From Methylotetracoccus oryzae (GTDB lineage: Bacteria; Pseudomonadota; Gammaproteobacteria; Methylococcales; Methylococcaceae): 64,000 bases of DNA. Where the stretch lies: positions 213,319-277,318 of the forward strand of contig NZ_SRSH01000004.1 in assembly GCF_006175985.1 (NCBI RefSeq). The letters are read 5' to 3'. Each line of letters begins with the position of its first letter. The stretch's first letter is position 1. The notes below the pieces were generated by a model that ran no database searches, was not told where the DNA came from, and worked only from the letters and a program-made list of their open reading frames with translations. Positions 42,862-52,820 of the stretch are shown here, in pieces. Position numbers and translations under genes: made by a program.

Positions 42862-44352
42862 ATGAGCGATACCCCCGACGACAACAAACTGATCGCCCAG
42901 CGACGCGAGAAGCTGGCGGAACTCCGCCAGGACGGCGTGGCATTTCCGAACGACTTCCGGCGCAACACGCTGGTCCAGGCGCTGCATGAACAATACGGCG
43001 AAGAGGACGGCGCGACGATCGAGACGCGTCAGGTCCGGGTCAAGGCCGCCGGAAGGCTGATGGCCAAGCGTCTGATGGGCAAGGCCAGCTTCACCCAGAT
43101 ACAGGACATGTCCGGCCGCATGCAGGTGTTCCTGCAGAAGGATGCCCTGCCGGATGGCGTCTACGAGCAGTTCAAGCAATGGGACATCGGCGACATCGTC
43201 GGAGTCGAAGGCACGCTGTTCCGGACCAAGACCGGGGAGTTGTCGATCAAGGCCACCGACATCCGCCTGTTGACCAAATCCCTGCAGCCCCTGCCCGAGA
43301 AGTACCACGGGTTGACCGATACCGAGACCCGCTACCGGCAACGCTACGTCGACCTCATCGTCAGCGAAGAAACGCGGCAGGTGTTCCGTCGGCGCGTGGA
43401 GATCATTCGCTATATCCGGAATTTCCTGAGCGACCGGGGCTTTCTCGAAGTCGAGACCCCGATGATGCAGCCGATACCCGGTGGCGCCCGAGCCAAGCCG
43501 TTCGTGACGCATCACAACGCCCTGGACATGGATTTATATCTACGGATCGCGCCCGAACTCTACCTGAAGCGGCTTGTCGTCGGGGGGTTCGAGAAGGTGT
43601 TCGAGATCAATCGGAGCTTCCGCAACGAGGGTCTGTCGACGAAGCACAACCCCGAATTCACGATGATCGAGTTCTATCAGGCTTACGCGGACTATCGCGA
43701 CCTGATGAACCTGACCGAGGAATTGCTGCGGGGTATCGCGACGTCGCTGTTCGGCACGACACTGCTCGAATATCAGGGTCATCCCTACGATCTGGGACCT
43801 CCTTTCCGCCGCCTGACTGTCCTGGAGTCCATCCTGCTCTACAACCCGGACATCGCGCCGGGCGATCTGGCCGACCGCGAAAGTGCCGCGGGCATCGCGC
43901 GGGGGCTGGGAATTTCCGTCGCCGCCACCGACGGTCTGGGCAAGATCCAGACCGAGATCTTCGAGAAAACCGTCGAACATCGGCTAATGGAGCCGACCTT
44001 CATCACTGCATACCCGGCCGAGGTGTCACCCCTGGCGCGCCGTAACGACGAAAACCCGTTCATCACGGACCGCTTCGAGTTTTTCGTTGCCGGGCGGGAA
44101 CTCGCCAACGGTTTCTCGGAGTTGAATGATCCGGAGGATCAGTCCGCCCGTTTCCGCCAGCAGGTCGAGGACAAGGCGGCCGGCGACGAGGAGGCCATGC
44201 ATTTCGACGCCGACTACATTCGCGCGCTGGAATATGGGTTGCCGCCAACCGCCGGTGAAGGCATCGGCATCGACCGGCTGGTGATGTTCTTCACCGACTC
44301 CGCTTCGATACGGGATGTCATCCTGTTCCCGCAGATGCGCCCGGAGCTCTGA
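42862..44352 (+). CDS. lysS: lysyl-tRNA synthetase, class II
   Basis: 496 residues. N-terminal OB-fold anticodon-binding domain ([18 protein letters not shown] near 55-75) and a class II catalytic core: motif 1 near [12 protein letters not shown], motif 2 [21 protein letters not shown] and motif 3 [13 protein letters not shown]. Charges tRNA-Lys with lysine. Directly downstream of prfB. Confidence 0.97.
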   Translation: MSDTPDDNKLIAQRREKLAELRQDGVAFPNDFRRNTLVQALHEQYGEEDGATIETRQVRVKAAGRLMAKRLMGKASFTQIQDMSGRMQVFLQKDALPDGVYEQFKQWDIGDIVGVEGTLFRTKTGELSIKATDIRLLTKSLQPLPEKYHGLTDTETRYRQRYVDLIVSEETRQVFRRRVEIIRYIRNFLSDRGFLEVETPMMQPIPGGARAKPFVTHHNALDMDLYLRIAPELYLKRLVVGGFEKVFEINRSFRNEGLSTKHNPEFTMIEFYQAYADYRDLMNLTEELLRGIATSLFGTTLLEYQGHPYDLGPPFRRLTVLESILLYNPDIAPGDLADRESAAGIARGLGISVAATDGLGKIQTEIFEKTVEHRLMEPTFITAYPAEVSPLARRNDENPFITDRFEFFVAGRELANGFSELNDPEDQSARFRQQVEDKAAGDEEAMHFDADYIRALEYGLPPTAGEGIGIDRLVMFFTDSASIRDVILFPQMRPEL

Positions 44353-44416
44353 GAAAGCGGCGCCGACAGCAGGGCGGCCTCCAGCGGCCGCTCGCGGATT
44401 CCCAAAAGCGTCACAT

Positions 44417-44602
44417 TCAGACCAGAACCAGCAATAGCAGGGCCCCGGTCCACAGAAACATCCACCCGCCCATTATCGACATGGCTTTTGCGATTTCCGC
44501 AGGAGTCTCAACGATGCTCAGCGCCTGCATGGTCACGCCTTGGCGTTCTTGACTGTTCATGATGGCTTCTCGCGTCTCGTCCATTTGCTCTCGATGCTGC
44601 AT
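44417..44602 (-). CDS. small putative membrane protein
   Basis: 61 residues: a polar N-terminus followed by one C-terminal hydrophobic segment (MSIMGGWMFLWTGALLLLVLV). An ATG at 44560 would give 47 residues. AGGCGG lies upstream of the first ATG at a somewhat long spacing. No family recognised; coding status rests on the clean hydrophobic segment and its position in an otherwise gene-free stretch. Confidence 0.4.
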   Translation of the reverse strand: MQHREQMDETREAIMNSQERQGVTMQALSIVETPAEIAKAMSIMGGWMFLWTGALLLLVLV

Positions 44603-44987
44603 GTTTCATACCCACCGCCTCAGGCGCTTCGAGGGACGCCGATCGGGTAGCTGCTCCTTGCCATTCAGCTGGAAGCCCGCAAGCCCCAAGGTTACCGCTT
44701 GAGCCGCCCACCGTCCACGGCCGGCGAACCCACCGGCCAGACCGGCGCCAAGCACGGACACGGGGTACGACGCTGACCGTCGCGCTGACGGAAGGGGTGG
44801 CGATCTGCCGCTGCCGACTGCTGCACACGGACCGCATGGGGAATTTTTCACTGCAGACGACCAGGCCGCGGCTTTATGATCGCCCACAGTCAAGACGACG
44901 AGTGAGGGACACGGATTGAACCCTTTCCGTTTTTTGCTTTCCTAGACTTTGCTCGAAAGACGTAGCCAAGCAAAAAGCATTACGGCC
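44603..44987. other. gene-poor interval downstream of lysS
   Basis: 385 bases without a supported gene. It holds a T-rich stretch (44928-44941) before the small gene at 44988, and TTGAAC at 44916-44921 that could be a -35 element, but no matching -10 at good spacing was seen. Confidence 0.35.
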
Positions 44988-45185
44988 ATGAACAACGAAC
45001 AACTGCAACAACAACGACTGGAACGTCTCCACAAGCTCGTTGCCTGGGTCAATGAAGGGTACGGGAATGCGCTCCGCCTCTACGGCGCGAACCATCCGCT
45101 TACGCGCAGTTGGCTGAAGGAAAAGCTCGATATCGAGTGGTTTACCGAGCATGAGGAAGACAGCCAGCATCAGACTTTCGCCTGA
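44988..45185 (+). CDS. small conserved-looking hypothetical protein
   Basis: 65 residues, cytoplasmic: an N-terminal Gln-rich helix (NNEQLQQQRLERLHKLV), a middle part VNEGYGNALRLYGANHPLTRSW and an acidic C-terminus. No signal peptide, TM segment or known motif. The ATG at 44988 is a natural start; the in-frame TTG upstream is less likely. Flanked by gene-free DNA, so it is probably monocistronic. Function unknown. Confidence 0.5.
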   Translation: MNNEQLQQQRLERLHKLVAWVNEGYGNALRLYGANHPLTRSWLKEKLDIEWFTEHEEDSQHQTFA

Positions 45186-45306
45186 TACGCGATCATCCCG
45201 TCGCCATACGCCGCGAGTGAGTGGCCGCTTTCGGGGGCTCAACGTCTCCAGGCCGCTCGCTAACGGGGCGCTCCCGCCGATCCGCCCGTCTGACCAGGCC
45301 ATCCGC

Positions 45307-46671
45307 TCAGAGCTCGCCGCTGATCCACAGCATCACTTCGTTCGCACCGCGCGTGTCCTGATTCACCAGGTTGAAGCTGTGCGCGTAATCGAGCATGACC
45401 ATCGTGTCGCCTATGAAACCGGTACTGAGGCGCGCGCCCATCCACGGCAGCAACTCGTTCGAGCGCCTGAGCTCGCCGCTGGCGGTCGGACGATACGGAT
45501 CGAGGTAACCGACGCCGCCATGCGCGGAAAGATAGGAGAACCAGCTCAGCTCCCATCGGTACTCCAGCGCTCCGATCAAATAGTGTTCGGGATAGAATTC
45601 CCAGATCGACGTGCCGGGTAGCACGGGCATGGCCGATGCTCCGTATTCCATTCCCATCGCATTCGGCCCTCCGCCCACCCGGATCGCATTGAACCGGTCG
45701 ACATTGTGTCCCACTGCACCGTGCAACCAAGCCACCATGCGATGCCGCTCGCTGTCCACGAACGGGATCCCGCCACTGGCCACGGCATAGGCATTGACGA
45801 TCGAATAGTGCTGGCCTTCGTTCTTCGAGAACGAATACCCAGGGGTTCCCCAATCGTCCCAATCGGTCCGGAAGCCCTGCACGAAGTCGGCGCCGGCTGC
45901 GTAACCGGCATGTGGCAGAGACAGCAGGTTCCGCTCCAGGCCGTCCCAGCGCACCACCAGCCGGTTACGTAGTTCGAAAGTGCTGCGGGGCAGCACCATG
46001 TCGGCAGCCGTTTGGCTGCTGCGGCCCGAGTAGAAATATCCAGGCTCGACCACCCAGTTGATCTGCCACATGTTATCCGAGCGTCCGTTCTCCAGCGACT
46101 GGCGATAGCCGAGCGTGAAGCCGGGGCGCACGAAGCCCCAGTAGATCTGCTGTGACTTGTCGGTCACGCCGTCATAAACCTCATTCCAGGCTTCGGGCAG
46201 CGTGAAGTTGTTGAATGTGAAACCGAACTCGAAGTCGCCCCAGTCCTCGGGCTTCAGACTCCAGAAAACGTTGTTGTAAACGCCGGCGATCTCAGCCCGA
46301 TAGAGATGCCGCTCGTCGGGATGCCGCCACAGGTACAACGCTCCCGCCGGCAGCACCAGCCGACCCGTGGGCGCGGGCGCCTCGAACTGGGCACCCAGCT
46401 TCCACGCGGTCACGTGACGCGGATCCCGTGCCGGAACGACGACTTCCTCGCCGAAGAGATGGGTCCGGAAGCCCTCGCCCAGGCGCGGCGTGCGGTAGGA
46501 CTCTGCTGTTGAATCCAACTCGGGCAGTTCCCGGGCTGACAGAGGGGTCTCTGCCAGAGTGATATCCGCGCCTCCCGAGTCTGCGACAAGGGCGGCCAAA
46601 AGCGCCAGACAGCACGGTTCGACGTTTCCGACGTGCGGCATACGTCGCCTTGATGGAGACCTGTTTCGCAC
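45307..46671 (-). CDS. outer-membrane beta-barrel protein
   Basis: 454 residues from a GTG at 46671. A signal peptide (CCLALLAALVADSGGA) precedes many alternating aromatic strands (e.g. NMWQINWVVEPGYFYSG, SNELLPWMGARLSTGF), ending in EVMLWISGEL. The layout with GGPNAMGMEYGASAMPVLPGT resembles surface-antigen-type barrels, but no POTRA domains are present. An ATG at 46641 with AAGGCG upstream is an alternative start that removes the Arg-rich n-region. Transported substrate unknown. 27 bases after the membrane protein gene, likely co-transcribed. Confidence 0.72.
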   Translation of the reverse strand: MRNRSPSRRRMPHVGNVEPCCLALLAALVADSGGADITLAETPLSARELPELDSTAESYRTPRLGEGFRTHLFGEEVVVPARDPRHVTAWKLGAQFEAPAPTGRLVLPAGALYLWRHPDERHLYRAEIAGVYNNVFWSLKPEDWGDFEFGFTFNNFTLPEAWNEVYDGVTDKSQQIYWGFVRPGFTLGYRQSLENGRSDNMWQINWVVEPGYFYSGRSSQTAADMVLPRSTFELRNRLVVRWDGLERNLLSLPHAGYAAGADFVQGFRTDWDDWGTPGYSFSKNEGQHYSIVNAYAVASGGIPFVDSERHRMVAWLHGAVGHNVDRFNAIRVGGGPNAMGMEYGASAMPVLPGTSIWEFYPEHYLIGALEYRWELSWFSYLSAHGGVGYLDPYRPTASGELRRSNELLPWMGARLSTGFIGDTMVMLDYAHSFNLVNQDTRGANEVMLWISGEL

Positions 46672-46698
46672 GGCGCCACCTGCCCGTCGAGCACTCCA

Positions 46699-47148
46699 TC
46701 AGGCGAATCCATACAGGGCCAAAGCGAGGCCCGTGACCGCCAGCATCGCCGCACGGACTGAAGTCCCGAAATGTGCAAACCGCAGGACAGCAATAGATAG
46801 AGGCGCCACACTCCGGAGCAGTAAGACGCCCTCGGTCGCGCAGCACCAGAGCCGCCGTGCCGCGATGCCCAGGCCCACCAGCAGCGCGCCCATTCCGCCC
46901 CAGGCAACGATGACCTGCGCCGTGCGGTGCGAGAGTCCGAATGCGCCCTCGAGTAGGCTTTTCAGGGCAATTTCTATCCAGCCAACGATGACATGTAACA
47001 CGCTACCCATCGCCGACAGGGTTGCGTCGGGAAAGAACCACAACATCGCCGTCAGAAGACCGAGCCATAGCGCACGGGATCGAAGGGCCTCCGCCAACGC
47101 TACGGTACTCATTGCCGACCATCGATTCCCGCTGACGCCTGACTTCAT
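46699..47148 (-). CDS. membrane protein, unknown function
   Basis: 149 residues with three or four hydrophobic segments (ALWLGLLTAMLWFFPDATL; VIVAWGGMGALLVGLGIAA; AAMLAVTGLALALYGFA). ATG at 47148 with GGGAGG upstream. No family recognised. Upstream of and probably co-transcribed with the outer-membrane barrel gene, which suggests a shared envelope role. Confidence 0.65.
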   Translation of the reverse strand: MKSGVSGNRWSAMSTVALAEALRSRALWLGLLTAMLWFFPDATLSAMGSVLHVIVGWIEIALKSLLEGAFGLSHRTAQVIVAWGGMGALLVGLGIAARRLWCCATEGVLLLRSVAPLSIAVLRFAHFGTSVRAAMLAVTGLALALYGFA

Positions 47149-47271
47149 TAATGCCTCCCGTCCGTTCAGCCACAACGCCCCTCGCCCCATCCGGCGCGGA
47201 GCGCAAGTCGAAATGCCAATCATCGTGCGCCGGAGCAGGCAGTGATAACGGGTCTGCAGATCCCCAGCCAC

Positions 47272-47437
47272 GGGGAAGTTGACGGCTACCGGCCACGAGT
47301 CGCCTAGACACTATCAGCCGGAAAAACGTTGATCAAATAGATACTATTGAATTTTTACTTTTAGTAACTATATCGCTGACCAGCTCAGAACGGCTCGCGG
47401 GCGACGCTCGGCGACCAGGGGACAACACCAAGGTCGG
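47272..47437. promoter_or_regulatory. AT-rich intergenic island with TTGATCAAATAG
   Basis: Local composition falls sharply near 47325-47375. It contains the palindrome TTGATCAA (47329-47336) within TTGATCAAATAG. The same 9-mer GATCAAATA recurs at 48369-48377 on the other side of the LysR gene, raising the possibility of a shared LysR operator. It also sits upstream of the membrane protein-barrel genes. Confidence 0.35.
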
Positions 47438-48331
47438 TCAAGCGGCTGCCGGCCGGGGCGAGGTCACCAATTCTCTGACCACCTGATTGGGAAAGCGGCG
47501 ATTCGGAGTTATCGCATAGAAACACTCCCTAAGCCCCGGCACGCGACAGCGCTCAATCAGCGTGCCGTTCAGCAACTCATCTTTGACGACGACCGGCGGC
47601 ACCAGCGTCACGCCGGCGCATTCCCGTGCCAGCAACCGTAACATCGCCATATCGTCGACCTCCGCCATGATCAACGGCCTGATCCCCGCTTGATCCAGCA
47701 ACAGATCGAAAGCCGCCCGTAGATCACTTTCCAGGGTGGGCAGCAACAGTGGTGTCGTCCGCAGTCCCTCCGGGTAGCGGAAGTCGTCCAACCCGGGTAA
47801 CGGTCGGCTGACCAGACTAACCGGCTGCTCATCGATCAGGTGGCTGTGCCAATTGACCTCGGCATCCCGCCTCAAGGGCACGTTGGAAAGGATGAGGTCC
47901 AGCGCATGAGCCTGCAGTTGCGAGCGGAGCTCGCGCAGGCTGCCGGAACGCACCACCAGCTCAAGGCCTGGGCGGCCCAGGACGGGACGCAGCAGATCGA
48001 GTTGAAAGTTCCGGGACAGGGTCGCCACAGCACCAACGCGTAGCACCTGCCGCTGACCGGCAGGCCGGTTCTGCAGGGTGCTCAGCAGTTCCTCGCCCGC
48101 CCGGAAGATCGTATTCGCGTACTCCATCGCAATCTGGCCAGCCTCGGTCAGGACCAGACGGCGATTCTCCCGGTCGAAAAGCGCCTGTCCGATACTCTCC
48201 TCCAACTGCTTCAGCTGAATGCTCAGCGCGGACTGGGATACATGCAGGCGCTCTGCGGCGCGGGTCAGGCTGCGCTCGTTGGCGATGACCCAGAAGTACC
48301 GGAGGTGCTTGTAATTCAAATTTTTCGTCAT
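47438..48331 (-). CDS. LysR-family transcriptional regulator divergent from dabBA
   Basis: 297 residues. N-terminal winged HTH: LNYKHLRYFWVIANERSLTRAAERLHVSQ split as HLRYFWVIAN and SLTRAAERLHVSQSALS, then EESIGQALFDREN; C-terminal substrate-binding domain. Divergent LysR genes next to dabB/dabA-type carbon uptake genes are common and usually respond to inorganic carbon supply; the ligand here is not known. Likely controls the neighbouring dab operon. Confidence 0.9.
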   Translation of the reverse strand: MTKNLNYKHLRYFWVIANERSLTRAAERLHVSQSALSIQLKQLEESIGQALFDRENRRLVLTEAGQIAMEYANTIFRAGEELLSTLQNRPAGQRQVLRVGAVATLSRNFQLDLLRPVLGRPGLELVVRSGSLRELRSQLQAHALDLILSNVPLRRDAEVNWHSHLIDEQPVSLVSRPLPGLDDFRYPEGLRTTPLLLPTLESDLRAAFDLLLDQAGIRPLIMAEVDDMAMLRLLARECAGVTLVPPVVVKDELLNGTLIERCRVPGLRECFYAITPNRRFPNQVVRELVTSPRPAAA

Positions 48332-48562
48332 TTATAGAATAGATTTCATTTTTCTTTTTCATATATTGGATCAAATATGACGTCGTTGCTAGCCTATTCC
48401 GAACCTCATCGGTCATGGGAGAGCAACCATGTTTTTTGCAGAGTGTTTTCGTCACCCCTACAGCGGACACCCGCCGGTAGGGCAACCGCGGCAAGCCAAG
48501 GGAAACCGGTTCCAACGGGACCTCGTGCCGGGTTTCCGGTGCGGAACCGAGGTGGGCTGCCA
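48332..48562. promoter_or_regulatory. divergent lysR-dabB control region
   Basis: 231 bases. The first 50 are very AT-rich and contain ATATTGGATCAAATAT (48363-48378), a palindrome-like element with the core TTGGATCAA, a likely LysR operator near the lysR start. The long leader to the dabB ATG has GAGGTGGG as the ribosome-binding site. The in-frame extension upstream of 48563 has no resemblance to coding sequence. Confidence 0.55.
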
Positions 48563-50194
48563 ATGAACGCCTGGCTGCACGGATCCACGGCCTTATCGCC
48601 CCTGCTGTTGATGGCATCGGCTCTCGTACCCAGCCACTGGGCGAACCGTCACGCCCGCACCATGGCGGTCGGTTCCGAGATCCTCATGTGGATCGCCTTC
48701 GCCGCCGCAAGCCTCGCCGCGATGGCGCAGGCACTCCCGGGCACACTGGAGAACGGAACCGCGATAGCGGTGACTTCGGCCTTCGCGCCGGTCGCGTATT
48801 TCGACGCGCTGACGGCCGTGATGCTGCTGCTGGTGTCCTTCATCGGAACCGCAGTGACACGCTACGCGCGCAATTACATGGACGGCGACCCGGAGCAGGG
48901 GCACTTTTGCAAGTGGCTTTCCGTCACCATCGGCGCCGTGCTCGGAGTCATCGTCTCGGGCAATCTGCTCTGGTTCACGCTGGCCTGGATGTTGACTAGC
49001 CTGAGTCTGCACCGGTTACTGACCTTCTATGCCGACCGCCCCGGCGCCCTGCTCGCAGCACGCAAAAAGTTCCTCATCAGCCGCCTCGGGGACGCGGCGC
49101 TAATCATCGCGATGGTATTGATCTACCGTGAATTCGGAACGCTGGAATTCGCCCCGATCTTCGCGACAGCGGAACTCCTGGGCAGTGCGTCAAATGCAGC
49201 CGCCCCCGCGCTATCGGCCGCCGGGCTGACGACGATCAGCGCTTTGTTGATCGCCGCTGCCGCGCTCAAGTCGGCACAGTTTCCATTCCATTCCTGGCTG
49301 CCCGAAGTCATGGAGACACCGACGCCGGTCTCCGCTTTGATGCATGCGGGCATCATCAATGCCGGCGGATTCCTCGTGGTCCGGATGAGCCCCGTCATCG
49401 TGCTGTCGCCGGAGGTGCTGAGCGGGCTCGCGGTGGTCGGAGCGGCGACGGCGCTCTACGGCTCACTCGTCATGGTGACCCAGACCAGCATCAAGAAGGC
49501 CCTGGCGTTTTCGACGGTGGCCCAGATGGGATTCATGATGCTGCAGTGCGGGCTGGGCGCCTTCTCCGCCGCGATCCTGCATATCGTTGCCCATTCGCTA
49601 TACAAGGCCCACGCCTTTCTGTCGACGGGTAGCGTCGTCGATCTGGCACGCGCCTCCTGGGTTCAGGTGGCGCCGAAAAACCAGACCGCCGGTCCGCTGC
49701 TGGCCGCGTTTGCCGGCGCGCTGGCGCTTAGTCTCGCCTCGGCCCATGGCTTCGGCGTATCGCCCGCAAGCGAACCGGGCGTCGTGGCGCTGGGCGCGGT
49801 GCTCACGCTGGCCGTGACCTTCCTGCTGTGGAAGTCCGCCGGCGCTCATCCCGGGTACGGGACGGTCGCCCGCGCGACGGCGGTCGCGGCCTGTGTCTGT
49901 ATCGGCTACTTCGCGCTGCAGACCGCTTTCGCCCATCTGTTGCGCAGCGCCCTGCCTCCTCTTCCGCCGCGAGCCAGCGATTTCGATCTGACCCTTACAG
50001 CGGCAGTAACCATGCTGTTTGTCACGATGCTGCTGGTGCAGAGCCGACTTCCCGGCCGCATCGACAACCCCTTGTGGCAGCGTCTCTACGTGCACTTCTA
50101 CAACGGCCTCTACATCAGCACGATCGCCAACCGGGTGATCGAGCGGATCTGGCCGTTGCCCTCCGCATCCGAACCCTCATCGAACTGGGAGTAG
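48563..50194 (+). CDS. dabB: DabB, membrane subunit of DabAB inorganic carbon transporter
   Basis: 543 residues, about 14 hydrophobic segments, of the NuoL/MrpA proton-antiporter (Proton_antipo_M) family. The conserved block LKSAQFPFHSWLPEVMETPTP, split as KSAQFPFHSWLPE and METPTPVSALMHAG, matches the proton-channel region. Together with DabA it forms a cation-driven CO2/bicarbonate uptake system that feeds carbon fixation. The ATG at 48563 follows GAGGTGGG. Four bases separate it from dabA, and the pairing is diagnostic. Confidence 0.93.
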   Translation: MNAWLHGSTALSPLLLMASALVPSHWANRHARTMAVGSEILMWIAFAAASLAAMAQALPGTLENGTAIAVTSAFAPVAYFDALTAVMLLLVSFIGTAVTRYARNYMDGDPEQGHFCKWLSVTIGAVLGVIVSGNLLWFTLAWMLTSLSLHRLLTFYADRPGALLAARKKFLISRLGDAALIIAMVLIYREFGTLEFAPIFATAELLGSASNAAAPALSAAGLTTISALLIAAAALKSAQFPFHSWLPEVMETPTPVSALMHAGIINAGGFLVVRMSPVIVLSPEVLSGLAVVGAATALYGSLVMVTQTSIKKALAFSTVAQMGFMMLQCGLGAFSAAILHIVAHSLYKAHAFLSTGSVVDLARASWVQVAPKNQTAGPLLAAFAGALALSLASAHGFGVSPASEPGVVALGAVLTLAVTFLLWKSAGAHPGYGTVARATAVAACVCIGYFALQTAFAHLLRSALPPLPPRASDFDLTLTAAVTMLFVTMLLVQSRLPGRIDNPLWQRLYVHFYNGLYISTIANRVIERIWPLPSASEPSSNWE

Positions 50195-50198
50195 CGCC

Positions 50199-52820
50199 AT
50201 GCCACCTCGCGAGAATGCCGTCATCACACCCTTCGTCGCCACCGAGCCGGCGCTCGAAAACCACAGACTCAGCGCGTCCGCGCCGGTCCCTTCGGTGTCG
50301 CCGCGACTCGAGGCAGCGATCCGCTCCGCCTGCATGCGGATTGCGCCACTATGGCCTTTGAAGACCTTCGTCGCCGTGAATCCGTTCCTGGGCCTGAGCG
50401 ACCAAACCTATTCCGAGGCCTGCCGAACCGTCTACCGCAATGCGCACGGCGAATTGCTGATGCCGGCGGATTTCTATCTCGCGCAAGTCGAACGTGGCTG
50501 GATCACTGAAGGGGACCTGCAGCGGGCGATCGATGAGCATGGACGGTCGATGCCGGACCCGATTGCCGAGGGCGGGGCGGCACTCACTCCGACCCGTCTG
50601 ATCGAGCGACTGCGCGTGCTGCAGAGGATGCCGCCGAGTTCCTCTGCAGGACGCTTTCGAACCGTAGCCGATGCCCTGGATGCCGGCGGACGCTGGACAC
50701 GCCTGACCACCGAGGAAATATCGAAATGGTGTGCGGCGCACTTCGACGAGGGCCAGGCTTCATGGCAGAGTCCATGGCGGACCTGCAAACCTTATGTCTC
50801 ATGGCGGCGCACCGCGCAATTCGACCGCAACGCGGAACTGAGCGGCCTGCGGCGTTTCCGTCGCCACATTGCGCAGCTGCCCTTCGACCCGCTGATCGCG
50901 ATCGGACGGGTCATGGCCGTGCTTGAGGTGCCGGAGGGGTCATTCGTGGACTTCCTGCATCGCGCATTGATGTCGATCTCCGGGTGGAGCGCGTATGTCC
51001 AGTATCGCGTCCGCGAGCGCAATCGCCCGGAACAAGAGGACGACTCGCTGCTGCAGCTGCTGGCGATCCGCCTCGCTTACGACTACGCGCTGTTCATGGA
51101 ATTCGGGGAAGACCTGCCCGACCGGTTCTGGCATCCGTCCGGCGCGGGGGAGCGCGACGACACACCGGCATCGTTACTTCCCGAGTCCGGCTTGTTCCCG
51201 CGCCACCTTGCGCAACAGGCCTACGAGCACGCCTTCCACCGGCGCACCATCGAGCGACTCCGGACCGCGAATGCTTGCGACCGCTCCATTCCTTTCGCTC
51301 ATGGGCAACGCCCCGAGGTGGCCGCCGTCTTCTGCATCGACGTGCGCTCCGAGGTCTTTCGCCGCGCGCTGGAGAGTCAGTCGCAAGGCATTCGCACCCA
51401 CGGCTTCGCCGGTTTCTTCGGCGTCCCGATCGAGTACGTGCCACTCGGCCATAACCACGGGCCGGCGCAGTGCCCGGTACTGATCAAACCCCGCTTCCGC
51501 GTGCGGGAAACGATAGCCGGGGCGGGGCCGCGCGAGGTCGAGCGGATACTGAGCAAGCGCATCGGTCGCAAGCGGGCGGCACGCGCCTGGAAGGCGTTCA
51601 AGTCATCCGCCGTTTCCTGCTTCTCCTATGTCGAGACCTTCGGGTTGCTGTTCGCGCCGAAGCTGGTCAGCGATACCCTCGGCCTGACGCGACCCGTCGC
51701 GCCGCCGAGCCAGGACGGCCTGGAACGACGCTTGATCGATCGTCTCGGTCCCACGTTGGACTTCCAGCCCGCGACCGACAGCGGCTCCATTCACCGGATG
51801 CCCTCGGGGATCTCCCGGGAGGACCGCGTGGAGCTGGCACGGAACGCGCTGCGCGGCATGGGTCTCACCGGGCAGTTCGCGCGCCTGGTTCTGCTCTGTG
51901 GACACGGCAGCACCACGGTCAACAATCCCTATGCTGCAGGGCTGAATTGCGGCGCCTGCGGCGGCCACAGCGGTGAGGCCAATGCCCGCACGGCGGCAGC
52001 CATCCTGAATGATCCCTGGGTGCGAGCGGCACTCGCCGATGAGGGGCTAACGATCCCGCCCGATACATGGTTTCTGGCCGCACTCCATGACACGACCACC
52101 GATGCCGTCACGCTCTATGACCCGGACCGGGTACCGTGGTCTCATCGCGACGATCTCGTCCGGCTGCGGCAATGGCTGGATGCGGCTTCAAGGATCGCGC
52201 GCCGTGAACGCGCGCCACGCCTCGGCATCACCGGGACGAATGCGGAACAGCTTGACCGACGGATCGAGGCCCGGAGCCGCGATTGGTCGCAGGTCCGCCC
52301 GGAATGGGGCCTAGCCGGCAACGCGATCTTCATCGCAGCCTCGCGCGACCGCACCCGGACCCTGAATCTTGAAGGGCGGGCCTTCCTGCACGACTACGAC
52401 TCGGCCACCGATCCGGACGGTTCGCTGCTCGAGCTGATCATGACCGCACCGATGGTCGTTGCGAGCTGGATCAACCTCCAGTATTTCGCTTCGACCGTGG
52501 ACCCGGAACTGCTCGGCAGTGGCAACAAGACGCTACACAATGTGGTGGGAACACTGGGGGTATTCGAAGGCAACGGCGGCGATCTCCGGGCGGGCCTGCC
52601 CTATCAGTCGGTACACGACGGCCAGAAGTTCGTGCACGAGCCGCTCCGGCTAATGGTCTTCATCGAGGCGCCGACCGCAGCCATCGACCGCGTCATCGCC
52701 CGCCATGCCCACGTACGGGAGTTGGTCGCAAACGGCTGGGTCCATCTGTTCGCCATTGCGGATGAAGGCAAGCGTTATCTGCGCCACGGAGGTTCGGTAG
52801 AATGGCAGCCAACTTGTTGA
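50199..52820 (+). CDS. dabA: DabA (DUF2309), zinc-binding carbonic anhydrase-like subunit
   Basis: 873 residues. The proposed zinc ligands and neighbours are all present: C379 and D381 in FCIDVRSE, H569 in CGHGSTT and C584 in LNCGACGG (15 residues apart, as in the Halothiobacillus protein). The beginning APLWPLKTFVAVNPFLG is typical of DUF2309. It should hydrate CO2 on the cytoplasmic face in partnership with DabB. The next gene (HAD) starts inside its 3' end. Confidence 0.95.
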   Translation: MPPRENAVITPFVATEPALENHRLSASAPVPSVSPRLEAAIRSACMRIAPLWPLKTFVAVNPFLGLSDQTYSEACRTVYRNAHGELLMPADFYLAQVERGWITEGDLQRAIDEHGRSMPDPIAEGGAALTPTRLIERLRVLQRMPPSSSAGRFRTVADALDAGGRWTRLTTEEISKWCAAHFDEGQASWQSPWRTCKPYVSWRRTAQFDRNAELSGLRRFRRHIAQLPFDPLIAIGRVMAVLEVPEGSFVDFLHRALMSISGWSAYVQYRVRERNRPEQEDDSLLQLLAIRLAYDYALFMEFGEDLPDRFWHPSGAGERDDTPASLLPESGLFPRHLAQQAYEHAFHRRTIERLRTANACDRSIPFAHGQRPEVAAVFCIDVRSEVFRRALESQSQGIRTHGFAGFFGVPIEYVPLGHNHGPAQCPVLIKPRFRVRETIAGAGPREVERILSKRIGRKRAARAWKAFKSSAVSCFSYVETFGLLFAPKLVSDTLGLTRPVAPPSQDGLERRLIDRLGPTLDFQPATDSGSIHRMPSGISREDRVELARNALRGMGLTGQFARLVLLCGHGSTTVNNPYAAGLNCGACGGHSGEANARTAAAILNDPWVRAALADEGLTIPPDTWFLAALHDTTTDAVTLYDPDRVPWSHRDDLVRLRQWLDAASRIARRERAPRLGITGTNAEQLDRRIEARSRDWSQVRPEWGLAGNAIFIAASRDRTRTLNLEGRAFLHDYDSATDPDGSLLELIMTAPMVVASWINLQYFASTVDPELLGSGNKTLHNVVGTLGVFEGNGGDLRAGLPYQSVHDGQKFVHEPLRLMVFIEAPTAAIDRVIARHAHVRELVANGWVHLFAIADEGKRYLRHGGSVEWQPTC

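Noticed and set aside
44374..44391. GCGGCC-TCCAGC-GGCCGC palindrome after lysS as a terminator.
   Set aside because: The 6-bp stem has no T-run and such short GC palindromes are frequent here, so support is too weak.
44606..44893. A 95-codon minus-strand open frame upstream of the small membrane protein.
   Set aside because: Composition is typical of non-coding GC-rich frames (Ser/Arg/Gly/Pro-rich), with no clear ribosome-binding site or domain.
48377..48562. A 62-residue N-terminal extension of DabB from an ATG at 48377.
   Set aside because: The extension is Arg/Pro-rich without membrane segments, and the ATG at 48563 has a good ribosome-binding site and a normal family start.
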